DNA of 64,000 bases, taken from positions 62,001 through 126,000 of the forward strand of contig NZ_MVHE01000003.1 of the NCBI RefSeq assembly GCF_002086155.1. Direction: 5' to 3'. The notes beneath the pieces are model-generated. The model was not told the origin of the DNA and did not search any database. It saw nothing but the letters and a program-made list of their open reading frames with translations. The first letter of the stretch is position 1; each line of letters starts with the position of its first letter. Of this stretch, positions 9,528 to 19,324 are shown piece after piece. Position numbers and translations under genes: made by a program. The DNA comes from Mycobacterium angelicum (GTDB taxonomy: Bacteria > Actinomycetota > Actinomycetes > Mycobacteriales > Mycobacteriaceae).

Positions 9528-10742
9528 CTAGCGTTCGGCGCGTTGATAGGCGGTGACGACGGCGGCGCCGCCCAGCCCGATGTTGTGTTGCAGTGCCGCG
9601 GTGACGTTGTCGACCTGTCGCTTGTCGGCGGTGCCGCGCAACTGCCACGTCAGCTCGCTGCACTGGGCCAGTCCGGTCGCGCCCAGCGGGTGGCCCTTGG
9701 AGATCAGCCCGCCCGAGGGGTTGACCACCCAGCGCCCGCCGTAGGTAGTCTGGTTGTCGTCGATCAGTTTGGGCGCCTCACCCTCGCCGCATAGCCCCAG
9801 CGCTTCGTAGAGCAGCAGTTCGTTCGCCGAGAAGCAGTCGTGCAACTCGATCACCTGGAAATCTTCCGGCCCGAGCCCGGACTGCTGGTAAACCTGTTGG
9901 GCGGCTTGCACATTCATGTCGTATCCGATGATGTTGCGGGCGCTGCCGTCGAAGGTGGAGGCGAAGTCGGTGGTCATCGCCTGCCCGACGATCTCCACGG
10001 CTTGGCCGGCCAGGTTGTGCTTGGCGACGTAGTCCTCGCTGGCCAACACCACCGCGGCCGAGCCGTCGGAGGTGGGCGAGCACTGCAATTTGGTGAGCGG
10101 GTCGGAGATCATCTTCGCGGCCAAGATGTCCTCGAGGGTGTACTCCTCCTGAAACTGCGCATTGGGGTTGTTCACCGAATGCTTGTGGTTCTTGAGACCG
10201 ATCTTCGCGAAATGCTCGGCGGTGGTGCCGTATTTCTTCATGTGTTCGCGGCCGGCCGCCCCGAACATCCACGGCGCCACCGGAAAAGCGAATTCGTCGA
10301 TCTCGGCGAGCGCCTTGACGTGCTTGCCCATCGGCGACTCCCGGTCCTGGGCGCCGCCCTGCAGCGCACCGGGCTGCATCTTCTCGAAGCCCAGCGCCAG
10401 CACGCAGTCGGCCACTCCCCCGCGGATGGCCTGCGCGCCGAGGAACAGCGCGGTGGACCCGGTCGAGCAGTTGTTGTTGACGTTGACGATCGGGATGCCC
10501 GTCATGCCGAGTTCGTAGAGGGCGCGCTGCCCGGACGTTGAGTCGCCCGCGACGTAGCCGACATAGCCCTGCTCGATCTCGCTGTAGTCGACCCCGGCGT
10601 CTGCGAGGGCCTTGGTGCCGGATTCCTTGGCCATCTGCGGGTAGTCCCAGCCTTCGCGGCGGCCCGGCTTTTCGAACTTCGTCATGCCGACGCCGACGAC
10701 ATAGACCTTGTTGGCTGACTTGTTAGGCATCTTGTTAGGCAT
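9528..10742 (-). CDS. ltp1: Lipid-transfer-type thiolase Ltp1
   Basis: A 404-residue SCP-x-type thiolase/acetyl-CoA acetyltransferase-like protein, counterpart of Rv2790c. Actinobacterial relatives act as aldolases or thiolases in steroid side-chain degradation. The active-site Cys is in NNNCSTGS (Cys92), and the C-terminal part has [16 protein letters not shown] and the general-base region [20 protein letters not shown]. There are two in-frame ATGs 12 bases apart (10742 and 10730), produced by an exact tandem duplication of the 12 bases encoding MPNK. The outer one has AAGGGGG about 6 bases upstream and is chosen. It leads fadE21. Confidence 0.92.
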   Translation of the reverse strand: MPNKMPNKSANKVYVVGVGMTKFEKPGRREGWDYPQMAKESGTKALADAGVDYSEIEQGYVGYVAGDSTSGQRALYELGMTGIPIVNVNNNCSTGSTALFLGAQAIRGGVADCVLALGFEKMQPGALQGGAQDRESPMGKHVKALAEIDEFAFPVAPWMFGAAGREHMKKYGTTAEHFAKIGLKNHKHSVNNPNAQFQEEYTLEDILAAKMISDPLTKLQCSPTSDGSAAVVLASEDYVAKHNLAGQAVEIVGQAMTTDFASTFDGSARNIIGYDMNVQAAQQVYQQSGLGPEDFQVIELHDCFSANELLLYEALGLCGEGEAPKLIDDNQTTYGGRWVVNPSGGLISKGHPLGATGLAQCSELTWQLRGTADKRQVDNVTAALQHNIGLGGAAVVTAYQRAER

Positions 10743-10829
10743 CTTTGCCCCCTTGGCTGGAGAAGCGACTCGATCCCAAGTGTGCAACCTAGGCATGCGC
10801 AGCAACCGACCGGGGCCCGGTGTGTTATC

Positions 10830-10884
10830 GCCGAGCCTGCAATTTCGCAGGCGCCTACTCGCACTTTGTCTGCAGATTTACAGG
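10830..10884 (+). repeat. Double-palindrome intergenic repeat, copy 1
   Basis: A 55-base element made of two small inverted repeats: CCTGCAATTTCGCAGG and CTGCAGATTTACAG. Read in the opposite orientation it matches 38260-38320 at 47 of 55 aligned positions by eye. It overlaps the truB stop codon, so the repeat supplies the end of that gene, and it lies upstream of ltp1. The remaining bases between ltp1 and truB (10743-10829) show no gene. Confidence 0.7.
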
Positions 10885-11765
10885 GTCGACGGGCGGATCA
10901 CGACCACCGACTTGGTACGTGCGCCCTCGTCGCGCAGCAGCGCGATCACCCGGCCGTCGGCGTCGGCGGCCGCGTACACGCCGTCGATACCGGCCGCCGA
11001 CAGCGACCGGCCATTGCGCGCGGCATCAGCCTCCGCGGCGCTCAGAGTGCGACGGGCAAACATCAGCAGGCACGCCTCGTCCAGACTCAGGCTCAGCCGC
11101 GGCCGCTCCGCCAGGTCGTCCAGCGTCAGCGCTTGTGCCAGATCGAAACTGCCGACGCGGGTGCGGCGCAGTGACGTCAGATGGCCGCCGACGGCCAGCG
11201 CATCGCCCAGGTCGCGTGCCAGCGCGCGGATGTAGGTCCCCGACGAGCAGTCGACTTCGACATCAAGGTCGACGAGCTGATCGTGGCGTCGGGTGGCCAG
11301 CACCTGGAACCGGTCGATACGCACCGGCCGGGATGCGAGCTCGACGGCCTGACCCTGGCGTACCAACTGATACGCGCGCCGACCGCCGACCTTGATCGCG
11401 CTGACCGCCGACGGCACCTGGTTGATGTCGCCGCGCAGCCCCGCGACCGCAGCCACGATCGCCTCATCGGTAACCGCCTCGGCCGAAACCTCTTGCAGCA
11501 GTTCACCTTCGGTGTCCTCGGTGGAGGTGGTCTGGCCCAGGCGAATGGTGGCGGCATACGACTTTGTGGCTGCCGTGAGCAAGCCCAGGATCTTGGTGGC
11601 GCGCTCGATGCCGATCACCAGCACGCCGGTGGCCATCGGGTCCAGGGTGCCGGCGTGGCCCACCCGGCGGGTGGCAAAGATCCGCCGGCACCGGCCCACC
11701 ACGTCGTGACTGGTCATCCCCGCCGGCTTGTCGACAACGACGATGCCCGGAACCGCCAAACTCAT
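10878..11765 (-). CDS. truB: tRNA pseudouridine(55) synthase
   Basis: A 295-residue enzyme that converts uridine 55 of the T-loop in tRNAs to pseudouridine. The catalytic Asp is in [13 protein letters not shown] (Asp42). Other family marks are [17 protein letters not shown] at the N-terminus, [15 protein letters not shown], and [14 protein letters not shown]. The ATG at 11765 gives the family start. Its first bases overlap the pptT stop by 4. The C-terminal stop codon lies within a dispersed palindromic repeat, so the last residues may differ from relatives. Counterpart of Rv2793c. Confidence 0.96.
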   Translation of the reverse strand: MSLAVPGIVVVDKPAGMTSHDVVGRCRRIFATRRVGHAGTLDPMATGVLVIGIERATKILGLLTAATKSYAATIRLGQTTSTEDTEGELLQEVSAEAVTDEAIVAAVAGLRGDINQVPSAVSAIKVGGRRAYQLVRQGQAVELASRPVRIDRFQVLATRRHDQLVDLDVEVDCSSGTYIRALARDLGDALAVGGHLTSLRRTRVGSFDLAQALTLDDLAERPRLSLSLDEACLLMFARRTLSAAEADAARNGRSLSAAGIDGVYAAADADGRVIALLRDEGARTKSVVVIRPSTL

Positions 11766-12442
11766 AGCACGATCGCGGTCAGCACCAGTCCGCGTTCGAC
11801 CGACCAGCGCCCGGCCAATGTCCGCAGCGGCGGACCGGAAAGGGCGGCCGGGTCGATCAGAATCCGGGAGGTAAAGCGCCCTGTCGTAGAGCTGTCGGCT
11901 TCGAAGGTAATGTGCGCGTCTTCGAATCCCAGCCACCGCTTGGTCAGCGGAAACCACGCCTTGTACGTCGCCTCCTTGGCGCAGAACAGGATTCGATCCC
12001 AATGCAGCCCGTCGGGCATGGCATTGGGCATCTCGCTGCGCTCGGCCGGCAAGCTGATCGCATCCAGCACGCCGCCGGGCAGCACGTCGTGCGGTTCGGC
12101 GTCGATGCCCACCGAACGCAGCACGCCGTCGCGCCCCACCACGGCACCCCGGTAGCCGGTGCAGTGCGTGAGACTGCCCACCACGCCGGCGGGCCAGCAC
12201 GGTTCGCCCTTGTCGCCCTTGAGGATTGGCACCGGTGGCACGCCGAGCTGGCGCAGCGCGGTGCGCGCGCAGTGCCGGACGGTGATGAATTCGTTGCGCC
12301 GCTTGGCCACCGATTTGGCGATCAACGGCTCCTCTTCGGGCAGCGGAGTCAGACCGGGCGGATCGGAATACAACTCGGCGTACGCCAGCTCGTCGACCAC
12401 GGTGCCCGGCAACACCGACGGCACCAACATGCTTGCCGTCAT
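11762..12442 (-). CDS. pptT: 4'-phosphopantetheinyl transferase PptT
   Basis: A 226-residue Sfp-type transferase that moves phosphopantetheine from CoA to carrier proteins. In mycobacteria it activates the polyketide and siderophore synthases needed for mycolates, virulence lipids and mycobactin. Mg-binding residues Asp114 and Glu116 are in [10 protein letters not shown], and Glu157 is in [18 protein letters not shown]. The CoA-binding stretch [13 protein letters not shown] is near residue 50. The start is the ATG at 12442, overlapping the preceding metallophosphoesterase gene by 4 bases. That gene, pptT and truB form a tight operon, as in M. tuberculosis (Rv2795c-Rv2793c). Confidence 0.97.
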   Translation of the reverse strand: MTASMLVPSVLPGTVVDELAYAELYSDPPGLTPLPEEEPLIAKSVAKRRNEFITVRHCARTALRQLGVPPVPILKGDKGEPCWPAGVVGSLTHCTGYRGAVVGRDGVLRSVGIDAEPHDVLPGGVLDAISLPAERSEMPNAMPDGLHWDRILFCAKEATYKAWFPLTKRWLGFEDAHITFEADSSTTGRFTSRILIDPAALSGPPLRTLAGRWSVERGLVLTAIVL

Positions 12443-13404
12443 CGTGATTGCCGCTGCCGCAATCGTTCCCGGAACTTGGTGGCCTGCGCCTTCATCTCTG
12501 GCGTGATCACGAAATGACCGCCGAAGTCGTTGAGATAGCCGGGCGCGTACTCGGGATCCGGCAGCACTTGGCGCAGCCAGCTGTAGGGCTTGCGACGGCG
12601 CCACTCACGCGGATAGCCCACCGACACTTCTTCAAAGCGCACGCCGTCGTACCAGGTGGTTCGCGGAATGTGGAGGTGGCCGTAGACCGAACAGACGGCG
12701 TTGTAGCGGGTGTGCCAGTCGGCGGTCTTGGTGGTTCCGCACCACAGCGAGAACTCCGGGTAGAACAGCGCTTCGCAGGGTTCTCGCACCATCGGAAAGT
12801 GGTTGACCAGCACGGTCGGCTGCATCCAGTCGAGCTGTTCGAGCCGGGCCCGGGTAGCCGCCACCCGCTCGCGACACCAGGCTTCCCGGGTCGGATACGG
12901 CTCGGGCGAGAGCAGATATTCGTCGGTGGCCACCACATTGCGTTCCCGGGCGATGGTCACGCCTTCGGCTTTGCTCGTAGCCCCGGCCGGCAGGAATGAG
13001 TAGTCGTACAGCAGAAACATCGGCACGATGGTGGCCGGCCCGCCCCGCTCCGTCCAGACCGGGAACGGATGCTCGGGGGTGACGACACCCATCTCGTCGC
13101 AGATGTTGACCAGATACTCGTATCGCGCCCGGCCGAAGATCTGCATCGGATCCCGGTTGGTGGTCCACAGTTCGTGGTTTCCGGGCACCCAGATCACCTT
13201 GGCGAATCGCCGTCGCAGCAGGTCAAGTGCCCAACGGATCTCGTCGGTGCGCTCGGCGACATCCCCGGCGACAATCAGCCAGTCATCGGGCGACGACGGG
13301 TGCAGCGACTCGGTGACAGGCTTGTTGCCCAGATGACCGGTGTGCAGATCGGAGACCGCCCACAGCGTCGGCTGTCCGCCACCGCCCGACTCGTGTCTCG
13401 TCAC
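12439..13404 (-). CDS. Calcineurin-like metallophosphoesterase
   Basis: A 321-residue two-metal phosphoesterase, counterpart of Rv2795c. The motifs appear in canonical order: [30 protein letters not shown] and YGHLHIP. There is no signal peptide, so it is cytoplasmic. Its constant linkage to pptT suggests a related role. The M. tuberculosis homologue has been reported to act as a 4'-phosphopantetheinyl hydrolase opposing PptT; I infer the same job here from synteny and similarity. The start is GTG at 13404 ([10 protein letters not shown]). Upstream codons in this frame do not look like protein. Confidence 0.9.
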   Translation of the reverse strand: MTRHESGGGGQPTLWAVSDLHTGHLGNKPVTESLHPSSPDDWLIVAGDVAERTDEIRWALDLLRRRFAKVIWVPGNHELWTTNRDPMQIFGRARYEYLVNICDEMGVVTPEHPFPVWTERGGPATIVPMFLLYDYSFLPAGATSKAEGVTIARERNVVATDEYLLSPEPYPTREAWCRERVAATRARLEQLDWMQPTVLVNHFPMVREPCEALFYPEFSLWCGTTKTADWHTRYNAVCSVYGHLHIPRTTWYDGVRFEEVSVGYPREWRRRKPYSWLRQVLPDPEYAPGYLNDFGGHFVITPEMKAQATKFRERLRQRQSR

Positions 13405-13496
13405 GACTAACCACCCTAACGTCCAGGTTCGACTGTGACGGCGCGCACGCGACTTGTACACTCCCGGCAAAGGGACCGCCAACGCCAGGGGGTGTC

Positions 13497-14081
13497 GTGT
13501 TCGCCAGGATGCGTTTGCTCGGAGCGCTTGGTGCAGTGGTTGCCGCGGTGGTGATCGGTGTGGCGGGCTGGCAGAGCATGCCGCCGTCGCCGGCCGGCGG
13601 CGCGACGTTCGAGTTGCGCTCGACCGCCGAACCGATGTCGACCACCATGAAGAGCCCGATCGTGGCGACCAACGATCCGAGCCCCTTCGACCCCTGCAAC
13701 CAGATTCCCTTCGACGCGGTACAACGCCTCGGCCTGGCATACACCCCGCCCGAAGCCGAGGAGGGGCTGCGCTGCCACTACGACGCCGGCAACTACCAAC
13801 TCGCCGTTGAGCCCATCACCTGGCGCACCTACGCCCAGACGCTTCCGCCCGACGCCATCGAGACCACTATCGCCGGGCACCGCGCCGCTCAGTACTGGGT
13901 TTTGAAGCCGACCTACCACAACAGCTATTGGTTCGCCTCCTGCATGGTCACCTTCAAGACCAGCTATGGAGTGATCCAGCAGGCGCTGTTCTACTCGACG
14001 GTCTACTCCGAGCCCGATGTGGACTGCCCGTCGACCAACCTGCAGCGCGCGAACGACCTCGTTCCGTTCTACAGGTTCTAG
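13497..14081 (+). CDS. Secreted or anchored DUF3558-like protein
   Basis: A 194-residue protein of unknown function, counterpart of Rv2799. It begins with a positively charged leader and one hydrophobic segment (about residues 8-24), with no lipobox Cys, so it is an exported or membrane-anchored protein. The mature part starts with a Thr/Pro/Ser-rich stretch, followed by FDPCNQIPFDAVQRLG, typical of DUF3558 cell-envelope proteins, and has four cysteines likely to pair. The start is GTG at 13497. The next gene starts 11 bases after its stop. In M. tuberculosis lppV and two further genes lie just before it; here the metallophosphoesterase gene is the immediate neighbour. Confidence 0.75.
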   Translation: MFARMRLLGALGAVVAAVVIGVAGWQSMPPSPAGGATFELRSTAEPMSTTMKSPIVATNDPSPFDPCNQIPFDAVQRLGLAYTPPEAEEGLRCHYDAGNYQLAVEPITWRTYAQTLPPDAIETTIAGHRAAQYWVLKPTYHNSYWFASCMVTFKTSYGVIQQALFYSTVYSEPDVDCPSTNLQRANDLVPFYRF

Positions 14082-14092
14082 CAAGTTCCAGG

Positions 14093-15751
14093 TTGACCAA
14101 CCCGATCGGCGCCGCTGCCGGCAGACTGCTGGGTCTGCCGCCTGCGACCGCCCGCTACTGTGTGCGCCGCGTCGCGATCCCGATGCGCGACGGCGTCGAC
14201 CTGGTGGCCGACCACTACGCACCGATCACCGACGAGCCGGCCGGCACGTTGCTGGTGCGCGGTCCCTATGGGCGCAGGCTTCCGTTCTCATTGGTGTACG
14301 CCAGGCTGTACGCGGCCCGCGGCTATCACGTGGTGCTGCAAAGCGTGCGCGGCACCTTCGGATCCGCCGGCGAGTTCGAGCCCATGGTCAACGAGGCAGC
14401 CGACGGCGCCGACACGGTCAAGTGGCTGCGAGAGCAACCCTGGTTCACCGGCCAGTTCGGCACCATCGGCCTGTCTTACCTGGGCTTCACGCAGTGGGCG
14501 CTGCTGCACGACCCGCCGCCGGAACTGGCCGCTGCCGTCATCACCGTGGGGCCGCACGACTTCCGGGCCTCGACCTGGGGCACCGGGTCGTTCGCGGTCA
14601 ACGACTTCCTGGGGTGGAGCGATCTGGTTGCGCGCCAAGAAGATCCGGGGCGCATCCGCGCCGGAATCCGCCAGCTGACCTCTCCGCGCCGGGTGGCGCG
14701 CGCCCTGGAGGCGATGCCGATGGGCCCGGCGGTCCGGGGACTGCTCGGCGAAGGCGCACCGTGGTTCGAATCGTGGTTGGAACACACCGACGGCGACCAC
14801 CCGTTCTGGGACCGGTTGCGCTTTCCTGCCGCACTGGACCGCGTGCAGGTTCCAGTACTGCTCATCGGCGGCTGGCAAGACATCTTTTTGCACCAGACGC
14901 TGCAGCAATATCGGCATTTGCGGGACCGCGGCGTGAACGTCGCGCTGACCATCGGGCCCTGGACACACACCCAGATGCTCACCAAGGGGCTGGCGATCGG
15001 CGCGCAGGAGTCACTGGACTGGCTCGGCGCCCACCTGGGCGGCGCCCCGGCGCTGCAGCGCCCCAGCACCGTGCGTATCTTCGTGACCGGCCAAGGCTGG
15101 CGTCACCTCTCGGATTGGCCGCCACAAACGCGCTGGCGCGCAATGTATCTGCAACCCAACGGCCGTCTCGGCGAATCCGCGCCGGCCTCCGCGACCGGGC
15201 AAGCGCCGACGGCAACGTTCCGCTACGACCCGGCCAATCCGACCCCCACCACGGGCGGTCCGCTGCTGGCGCGCGCCGGCGGCTACCGCGACGACAGTCG
15301 GCTGGCGTTGCGCGACGACGTGCTGGCCTTCACCGGCCCCACCCTGACCCACGACTTGTACGTCTACGGAAATCCCGTCATCGAGCTGACGCACTCCTCG
15401 GATAATCCTCACGTCGATCTGTTCGTCCGGGTCAGCGAGGTCGACGCACGGGGCCGGTCGCGCAATGTCAGCGACGGCTACCGACGCCTCGGGGACGCCC
15501 CGCAGACCGTCACGCTCGAACTCGACGCGATCGCACACCGATTCAAGGCCGGCTCACGCATTCGCGTTCTGATTGCCGGCAGCTGGTTTCCGCGCTACGC
15601 GCGCAATCTCGGCACCCACGAGCCGGCCTTGACCGCCCGGCAGGTCACGCCGGTCTCCCACGCGGTGCACTTCGGGGACTCGCGGCTACTGCTGCCGGTG
15701 GGCGAACTCTCAGCCGACGGCGTCGCGAACCCGGGCAGCGATCTGAGCTAG
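14093..15751 (+). CDS. CocE/NonD family alpha/beta hydrolase
   Basis: A 552-residue hydrolase of the X-Pro dipeptidyl-peptidase/cocaine-esterase (S15-like) family, counterpart of Rv2800. The alpha/beta domain carries the nucleophile in GLSYLGFTQW (Ser near residue 128), WQDIFLHQTLQQY with the likely catalytic Asp, and GPWTHTQM with the His. The C-terminal jelly-roll domain shows VYGNPVIELTHSSDNPHVDLFVRVSEV. The substrate is unknown; relatives cleave esters or amides. No ATG or GTG fits the N-terminus, so TTG at 14093 is chosen, 11 bases after the preceding stop and giving the family length. Its tail overlaps the convergent next gene by 42 bases. Confidence 0.88.
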   Translation: MTNPIGAAAGRLLGLPPATARYCVRRVAIPMRDGVDLVADHYAPITDEPAGTLLVRGPYGRRLPFSLVYARLYAARGYHVVLQSVRGTFGSAGEFEPMVNEAADGADTVKWLREQPWFTGQFGTIGLSYLGFTQWALLHDPPPELAAAVITVGPHDFRASTWGTGSFAVNDFLGWSDLVARQEDPGRIRAGIRQLTSPRRVARALEAMPMGPAVRGLLGEGAPWFESWLEHTDGDHPFWDRLRFPAALDRVQVPVLLIGGWQDIFLHQTLQQYRHLRDRGVNVALTIGPWTHTQMLTKGLAIGAQESLDWLGAHLGGAPALQRPSTVRIFVTGQGWRHLSDWPPQTRWRAMYLQPNGRLGESAPASATGQAPTATFRYDPANPTPTTGGPLLARAGGYRDDSRLALRDDVLAFTGPTLTHDLYVYGNPVIELTHSSDNPHVDLFVRVSEVDARGRSRNVSDGYRRLGDAPQTVTLELDAIAHRFKAGSRIRVLIAGSWFPRYARNLGTHEPALTARQVTPVSHAVHFGDSRLLLPVGELSADGVANPGSDLS

Positions 15752-16255
15752 CGTCGCGTCGTCGCGCACCGGCGACGCCAAAGCCGGACACACGTCGAGC
15801 TGAACCCAACTGGTACAGCCGGCGTAGTCGGGGATCCGGGTCAGCGGCACGGGTCGCGTCAGCGGAATGGCGGAGACCACCAACACGGCGAGCTTGTGCT
15901 TGGGCCGGAAATCGAGCCGGTCGGCGCGAACCGACTCGGTGGTCCAGATATGCAGGTCTTCGATCTCTTCCAGACCTTCTGGACGGCTAACTGGCAGTGC
16001 GGCAACAACTTTCGCCGCCGCGCGTACCAGCAACCGCTCGTCGGTGCTGTCGGCGGCCGCGGGTCCCAGCAAGTCCTGGTGTTCGGGTCGAACCCGTTCG
16101 GCGTGGCTGTGCGCCACCGTCGGAAACAACAAGAACTCCTGGGCGGCCACTTCGAACCGCTTTTCGCCGATACCGCCCTTGCGCAGCAGCACGGTCTGGC
16201 GGCCGTCCAGCAGCGCATGCACTGCCGCGCTCCACTCTTTGAGCGCGGGCGTCAC
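15710..16255 (-). CDS. DUF1802 family protein
   Basis: A 181-residue protein matching DUF1802: ALKEWSAAVHALLDGRQTVLLRKGGIGE, FLLFPTVAHSHAERVRPEH, and the C-terminal DLHIWTTESVRADRLDFRPKHKLAVLVV pattern. The function is not established; the fold is probably soluble and cytoplasmic. Its start overlaps the stop of the DUF2277 gene by 4 bases, so the two are translated together. It is convergent with the CocE-type hydrolase gene. Confidence 0.8.
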   Translation of the reverse strand: MTPALKEWSAAVHALLDGRQTVLLRKGGIGEKRFEVAAQEFLLFPTVAHSHAERVRPEHQDLLGPAAADSTDERLLVRAAAKVVAALPVSRPEGLEEIEDLHIWTTESVRADRLDFRPKHKLAVLVVSAIPLTRPVPLTRIPDYAGCTSWVQLDVCPALASPVRDDATLAQIAARVRDAVG

Positions 16256-16521
16256 TGCGATCTCGCCAGCCGGGCCAGCACCTCGGGGCGGCGCAGCGGC
16301 GGAATGGTCTTAGGCGGCTGACGCCGTGGCGGCAGGGCTTGCAGTAGCCGGGTGGTGGTGGCGGTGACCTCGGTGACGGCGGCCTCGAAGGCTTCGGCGT
16401 TAGCCGCCGACGGATGGGTAATGCCGCTGACCTTACGCACGTATTGGCGCGCCGCGGCCGCGATCTCCTGAGCTGTGGGCGGTGGTTCCAGCCCACGCAA
16501 TTCGGTGATGTTCCGACACAT
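16252..16521 (-). CDS. DUF2277 family protein
   Basis: An 89-residue protein with the DUF2277 signature: MCRNITELRGLEPPPTAQEI at the N-terminus, AARQYVRKVSGITHPS, then an alpha-helical middle and a short basic end. The function is unknown. The typical family length (80-95) is met with the ATG at 16521. It forms a 4-base overlap pair with the DUF1802 gene and follows the PPE genes on the same strand. Confidence 0.82.
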   Translation of the reverse strand: MCRNITELRGLEPPPTAQEIAAAARQYVRKVSGITHPSAANAEAFEAAVTEVTATTTRLLQALPPRRQPPKTIPPLRRPEVLARLARSQ

Positions 16522-16544
16522 GCCTCAACGATAGGTGGGCCCGG

Positions 16545-17759
16545 CTACCCGGCAGAGGGGCAGCGGTGCATCACGCGATAACGGAATCCGTATCGTTGGT
16601 CGGCCACCGAGCTATGCCGGGTCGCCGAGGTCATCGGCATGCCCGACAGGACCGCGTTCGTCTTTGCGGCGGCCATCTTGCCCACGATGTCGAGCTGCTC
16701 CTCCCACGGGCCTGCCTGAAAGGCCCGGACAGTGGCTTCCCAACTTCTCGGCGTCGACAAGGATCCCGTCGACCCAGCCTTGCCCATCACCGCCGACACC
16801 GGTCTGGCCATCCTCTCGAGGTGCTCCAGCTCATCGATGTACGGCTGGACTTGCCCGGCACTTCCCCTCGTCCCGAGCGGAAGTTTTGCGCCCCAGTTGT
16901 CCAGCACCGAAGACCCCGAGTCGCCGGCGCCACCAGGCGTCCCCGGTATGACCTGCTGCACGATGGAGACGCTATACAGCGCTGCCCCCAACAATAAATA
17001 GCTCTGCCCGAGGAGCCGTACCAGCGTGGTCCGTTCGGCGGGCGTGAGGTCGGGCAGATGCGCCTCGAGCCACTGCACGAATTCCTCCCACCACGAGAGC
17101 ACCGAGTGCGTCGACAACTGTTGCAGCGCAAGGGATACCGCAGAGCTGGAGACGAGCTGCCAAGCCCTCGACGACATCGTCGATTCGAAAGCCGCCTTGG
17201 CTACCGCGGCCGCTTGCCGCTGTGGTCCAGTCGGGTCGGCGGTCGACGGCGCGGGCGTGAACGCCGTGAGCACCGTCGCGGTCGCCGAGGAACCGGCATA
17301 GCAGTACATCGCGGCGGCGTCTTGTGCCCACATCTCGGCATATTCGGCCTCGGTGGCCGCGATCGCCGCGGTGTTCTGCCCGAAGAAGTTGGTGGCGACA
17401 AGCGCCATCAACAAGGCGCGATTAGCGGCGACGGCCGGCGGAGGCACGGTCATGGTGAATGCCGTCTCATAGGCGGCGGCGGCCATCCGTGCCCGGCTGG
17501 CAGTCTCTTCGGCCTGGGTGGCGGTGGCGCTGAGCCACGTGACGAAGGGGTTGACGGCCGAGAGCATCGACGCTGCCGCCGGGCCGATCCACGGCCCGCT
17601 GGTCAGCTCGGCGATCACCGACGCGTAGCCAGATGCCGTCGCGCCCAGCTCGGCCGCCAAGCCATCCCAGGCAGCCGCGGCCGCCAGCAGGGATCCCGAA
17701 CCAGGACCGGCGTACATGCGCGCGGAATTGATCTCCGGGGGCAACGCCCCGTAATCCAT
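16545..17759 (-). CDS. PPE family protein with degenerate SVP motif
   Basis: A 404-residue PPE protein. The conserved N-terminal domain (about 180 residues) starts MDYGALPPEINSARMYAGPG and contains the WxG turn (SGPWIGPAA), with AEYAEMWAQDAAAMYCYAGS further on. Such helical domains normally pair with a PE protein and are exported by type VII secretion. The C-terminal part resembles the PPE-SVP group, but the hallmark GxxSVPxxW reads GSLSTPRSW, with Thr replacing Val. The ATG at 17759 gives the standard PPE start; an upstream in-frame ATG at 17765 is possible. It follows the next PPE gene by 20 bases. No PE gene is adjacent. Confidence 0.88.
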   Translation of the reverse strand: MDYGALPPEINSARMYAGPGSGSLLAAAAAWDGLAAELGATASGYASVIAELTSGPWIGPAAASMLSAVNPFVTWLSATATQAEETASRARMAAAAYETAFTMTVPPPAVAANRALLMALVATNFFGQNTAAIAATEAEYAEMWAQDAAAMYCYAGSSATATVLTAFTPAPSTADPTGPQRQAAAVAKAAFESTMSSRAWQLVSSSAVSLALQQLSTHSVLSWWEEFVQWLEAHLPDLTPAERTTLVRLLGQSYLLLGAALYSVSIVQQVIPGTPGGAGDSGSSVLDNWGAKLPLGTRGSAGQVQPYIDELEHLERMARPVSAVMGKAGSTGSLSTPRSWEATVRAFQAGPWEEQLDIVGKMAAAKTNAVLSGMPMTSATRHSSVADQRYGFRYRVMHRCPSAG

Positions 17760-17779
17760 AGCCATCAGCGGCAGAGGTC

Positions 17780-18985
17780 TTATCCGGCAAACGGTGGGCG
17801 CGCCATGACGGTGGGGCGCACACCGTATCGCGGCCCGGAGCCAGATGCGCTGTGCCCTGGTCCGGCTAGCGGCATGCCGCCCAGCATGTTTCCGCTGCCG
17901 GCGGCGGCGTCGGGAGTGAATTTCAGCGTCTCGATCGGCATGCGCACCGGCATTGGCTCGGGCTGCGGTCCCGCCCCTGCCCAGGACGGCGGAACCGACA
18001 ACCGGCCGAGCGATGAGGAATGGCCCATGCTGGCCGAGACTGGCCCGCCGCTGCCCAGCAAGCCGCCGAGCCCCGCCAAGCCGCTTTGGGCGGCCCCGCT
18101 GGCGGCTGCGGCGGTACTGCCGCCGAGCAACCCCAACGTCTTGCTCGACTGAACGAAGTTGTTGGCCATACCGATGCTGAAGTAGGGCAAACCCTCGGTG
18201 TTGTAGAAGAAGCTGGCATAGGGCTGCAGGTCGGTGAGCAGCGCCGCGATCGAGGTGGGAAAAACGGTGGTGCCGAACAGGATCTGCCAAAGCCACTGCA
18301 GCGGGTTGTCTGCCAGCAAATGCGAGGCGATCGGCCCGGAGAGGCCGGACAGCGCCTGGGGAATGCCCGATATGAGACGGGCGAGCGCTGACTGGCTGGG
18401 GCCGGCCGCTGTGGCGGCGGCGTGAGCGACCGCAGCGCCCTGTCCGGCACCGGCGGCGGGGTTGACGATGTGCGGCGGCTGCTCGAACGGCGTCAACCGC
18501 GTGGCGGATGCGTTAGCGGCGGCGTACTCGTACATGGCCGCGGCGTCTTGGGCCCACATTTGGCCGTACTCGGCTTCCAGAGCGGCGATCGCTGCACTGT
18601 TATGGCCGTAGATATTCGTCGAGCGCAACTCGGCCAGCTGCATCCGGTTGGCCAGAATCTGCGGCGGTGGCACCATCGCGGCGAGGGCGGTCTCGTAAGC
18701 GGCCGCCGATGCTCTGGCCTGCATGGCCGTCTGCTCGGCTTGGGCGGCGGCGGCCCTCGTCCACACCACGTACGGTGTGACGGCATCGGCCATCGCCGTC
18801 GACGCGGGACCGAGCCACTCTTCCCCGGTCAGCTGCGTGATCAGGGTTTCATAACAGGTGGCGGCCGAATCCAGTTCTACTGCAAGCCCGTTCCAGGCAG
18901 ATGCCGCGGCCGTCATCGGCATCGACCCCGGGCCGGTATACATTCGCGCGGAATTGATTTCCGGTGGTAAACCACCAAAATCCAT
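17780..18985 (-). CDS. PPE family protein, SVP subgroup
   Basis: A 401-residue PPE protein starting MDFGGLPPEINSARMYTGPG. The PPE domain has EEWLGPASTAM (WxG turn) and AEYGQMWAQDAAAMYEYAAA. The C-terminal region carries the intact SVP motif GRLSVPPSWAGAG near residue 330 and the family ending RYGVRPTVMARPPFAG. The start is the ATG at 18985, with AAGGAG about 7 bases upstream. It is first in a two-PPE unit, divergent from echA16. PPE-SVP proteins are ESX-secreted and cell-surface associated; the specific role is unknown. Confidence 0.9.
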   Translation of the reverse strand: MDFGGLPPEINSARMYTGPGSMPMTAAASAWNGLAVELDSAATCYETLITQLTGEEWLGPASTAMADAVTPYVVWTRAAAAQAEQTAMQARASAAAYETALAAMVPPPQILANRMQLAELRSTNIYGHNSAAIAALEAEYGQMWAQDAAAMYEYAAANASATRLTPFEQPPHIVNPAAGAGQGAAVAHAAATAAGPSQSALARLISGIPQALSGLSGPIASHLLADNPLQWLWQILFGTTVFPTSIAALLTDLQPYASFFYNTEGLPYFSIGMANNFVQSSKTLGLLGGSTAAAASGAAQSGLAGLGGLLGSGGPVSASMGHSSSLGRLSVPPSWAGAGPQPEPMPVRMPIETLKFTPDAAAGSGNMLGGMPLAGPGHSASGSGPRYGVRPTVMARPPFAG

Positions 18986-19324
18986 CGCTTCGTCTCCTTG
19001 CTGAGGGAAGTGGCGGCGTTCACCGTTGGCGCTCGCACTAACCGTTGATCTCAAAGAGTGAGTCGGTAACAGTATTTTAATGAAACCGTTGTCATCTGCA
19101 CCTATTGGCGCCTCGAAATAAAGGTAGCGGTCCGCCGCCAAAAGTCAAAGATCGTTGACAATTGTTCATCCGCAGTACACCTCGCGCCGCCCCGAGTTTT
19201 CGAAGGCGCCAAACTGGTTCGTGCTGCGTTGCGCCCTTGGCCGTGCGGCACAGGCTCCCAAAACCGCTGGTCGGTAACGTGTCGACCGGGACCCACCCCC
19301 GTGCGGGCGACAAGGAGGATTCTC
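18986..19324. other. Divergent intergenic region between PPE genes and echA16
   Basis: A 339-base gap with no convincing gene. On the minus strand TAAAAT near 19075-19080 could be a -10 box for the PPE unit. On the plus strand there is a perfect TTGACA at 19155-19160, but the nearest -10-like TACACC is only 15 bases away. The echA16 ribosome-binding site (AAGGAG at 19313-19318) is clear. Confidence 0.4.

Noticed and set aside
19155..19181. TTGACA-N15-TACACC as echA16 promoter
   Set aside because: The -35 is perfect, but the 15-base spacer is too short for a normal vegetative promoter and the -10 is poor.
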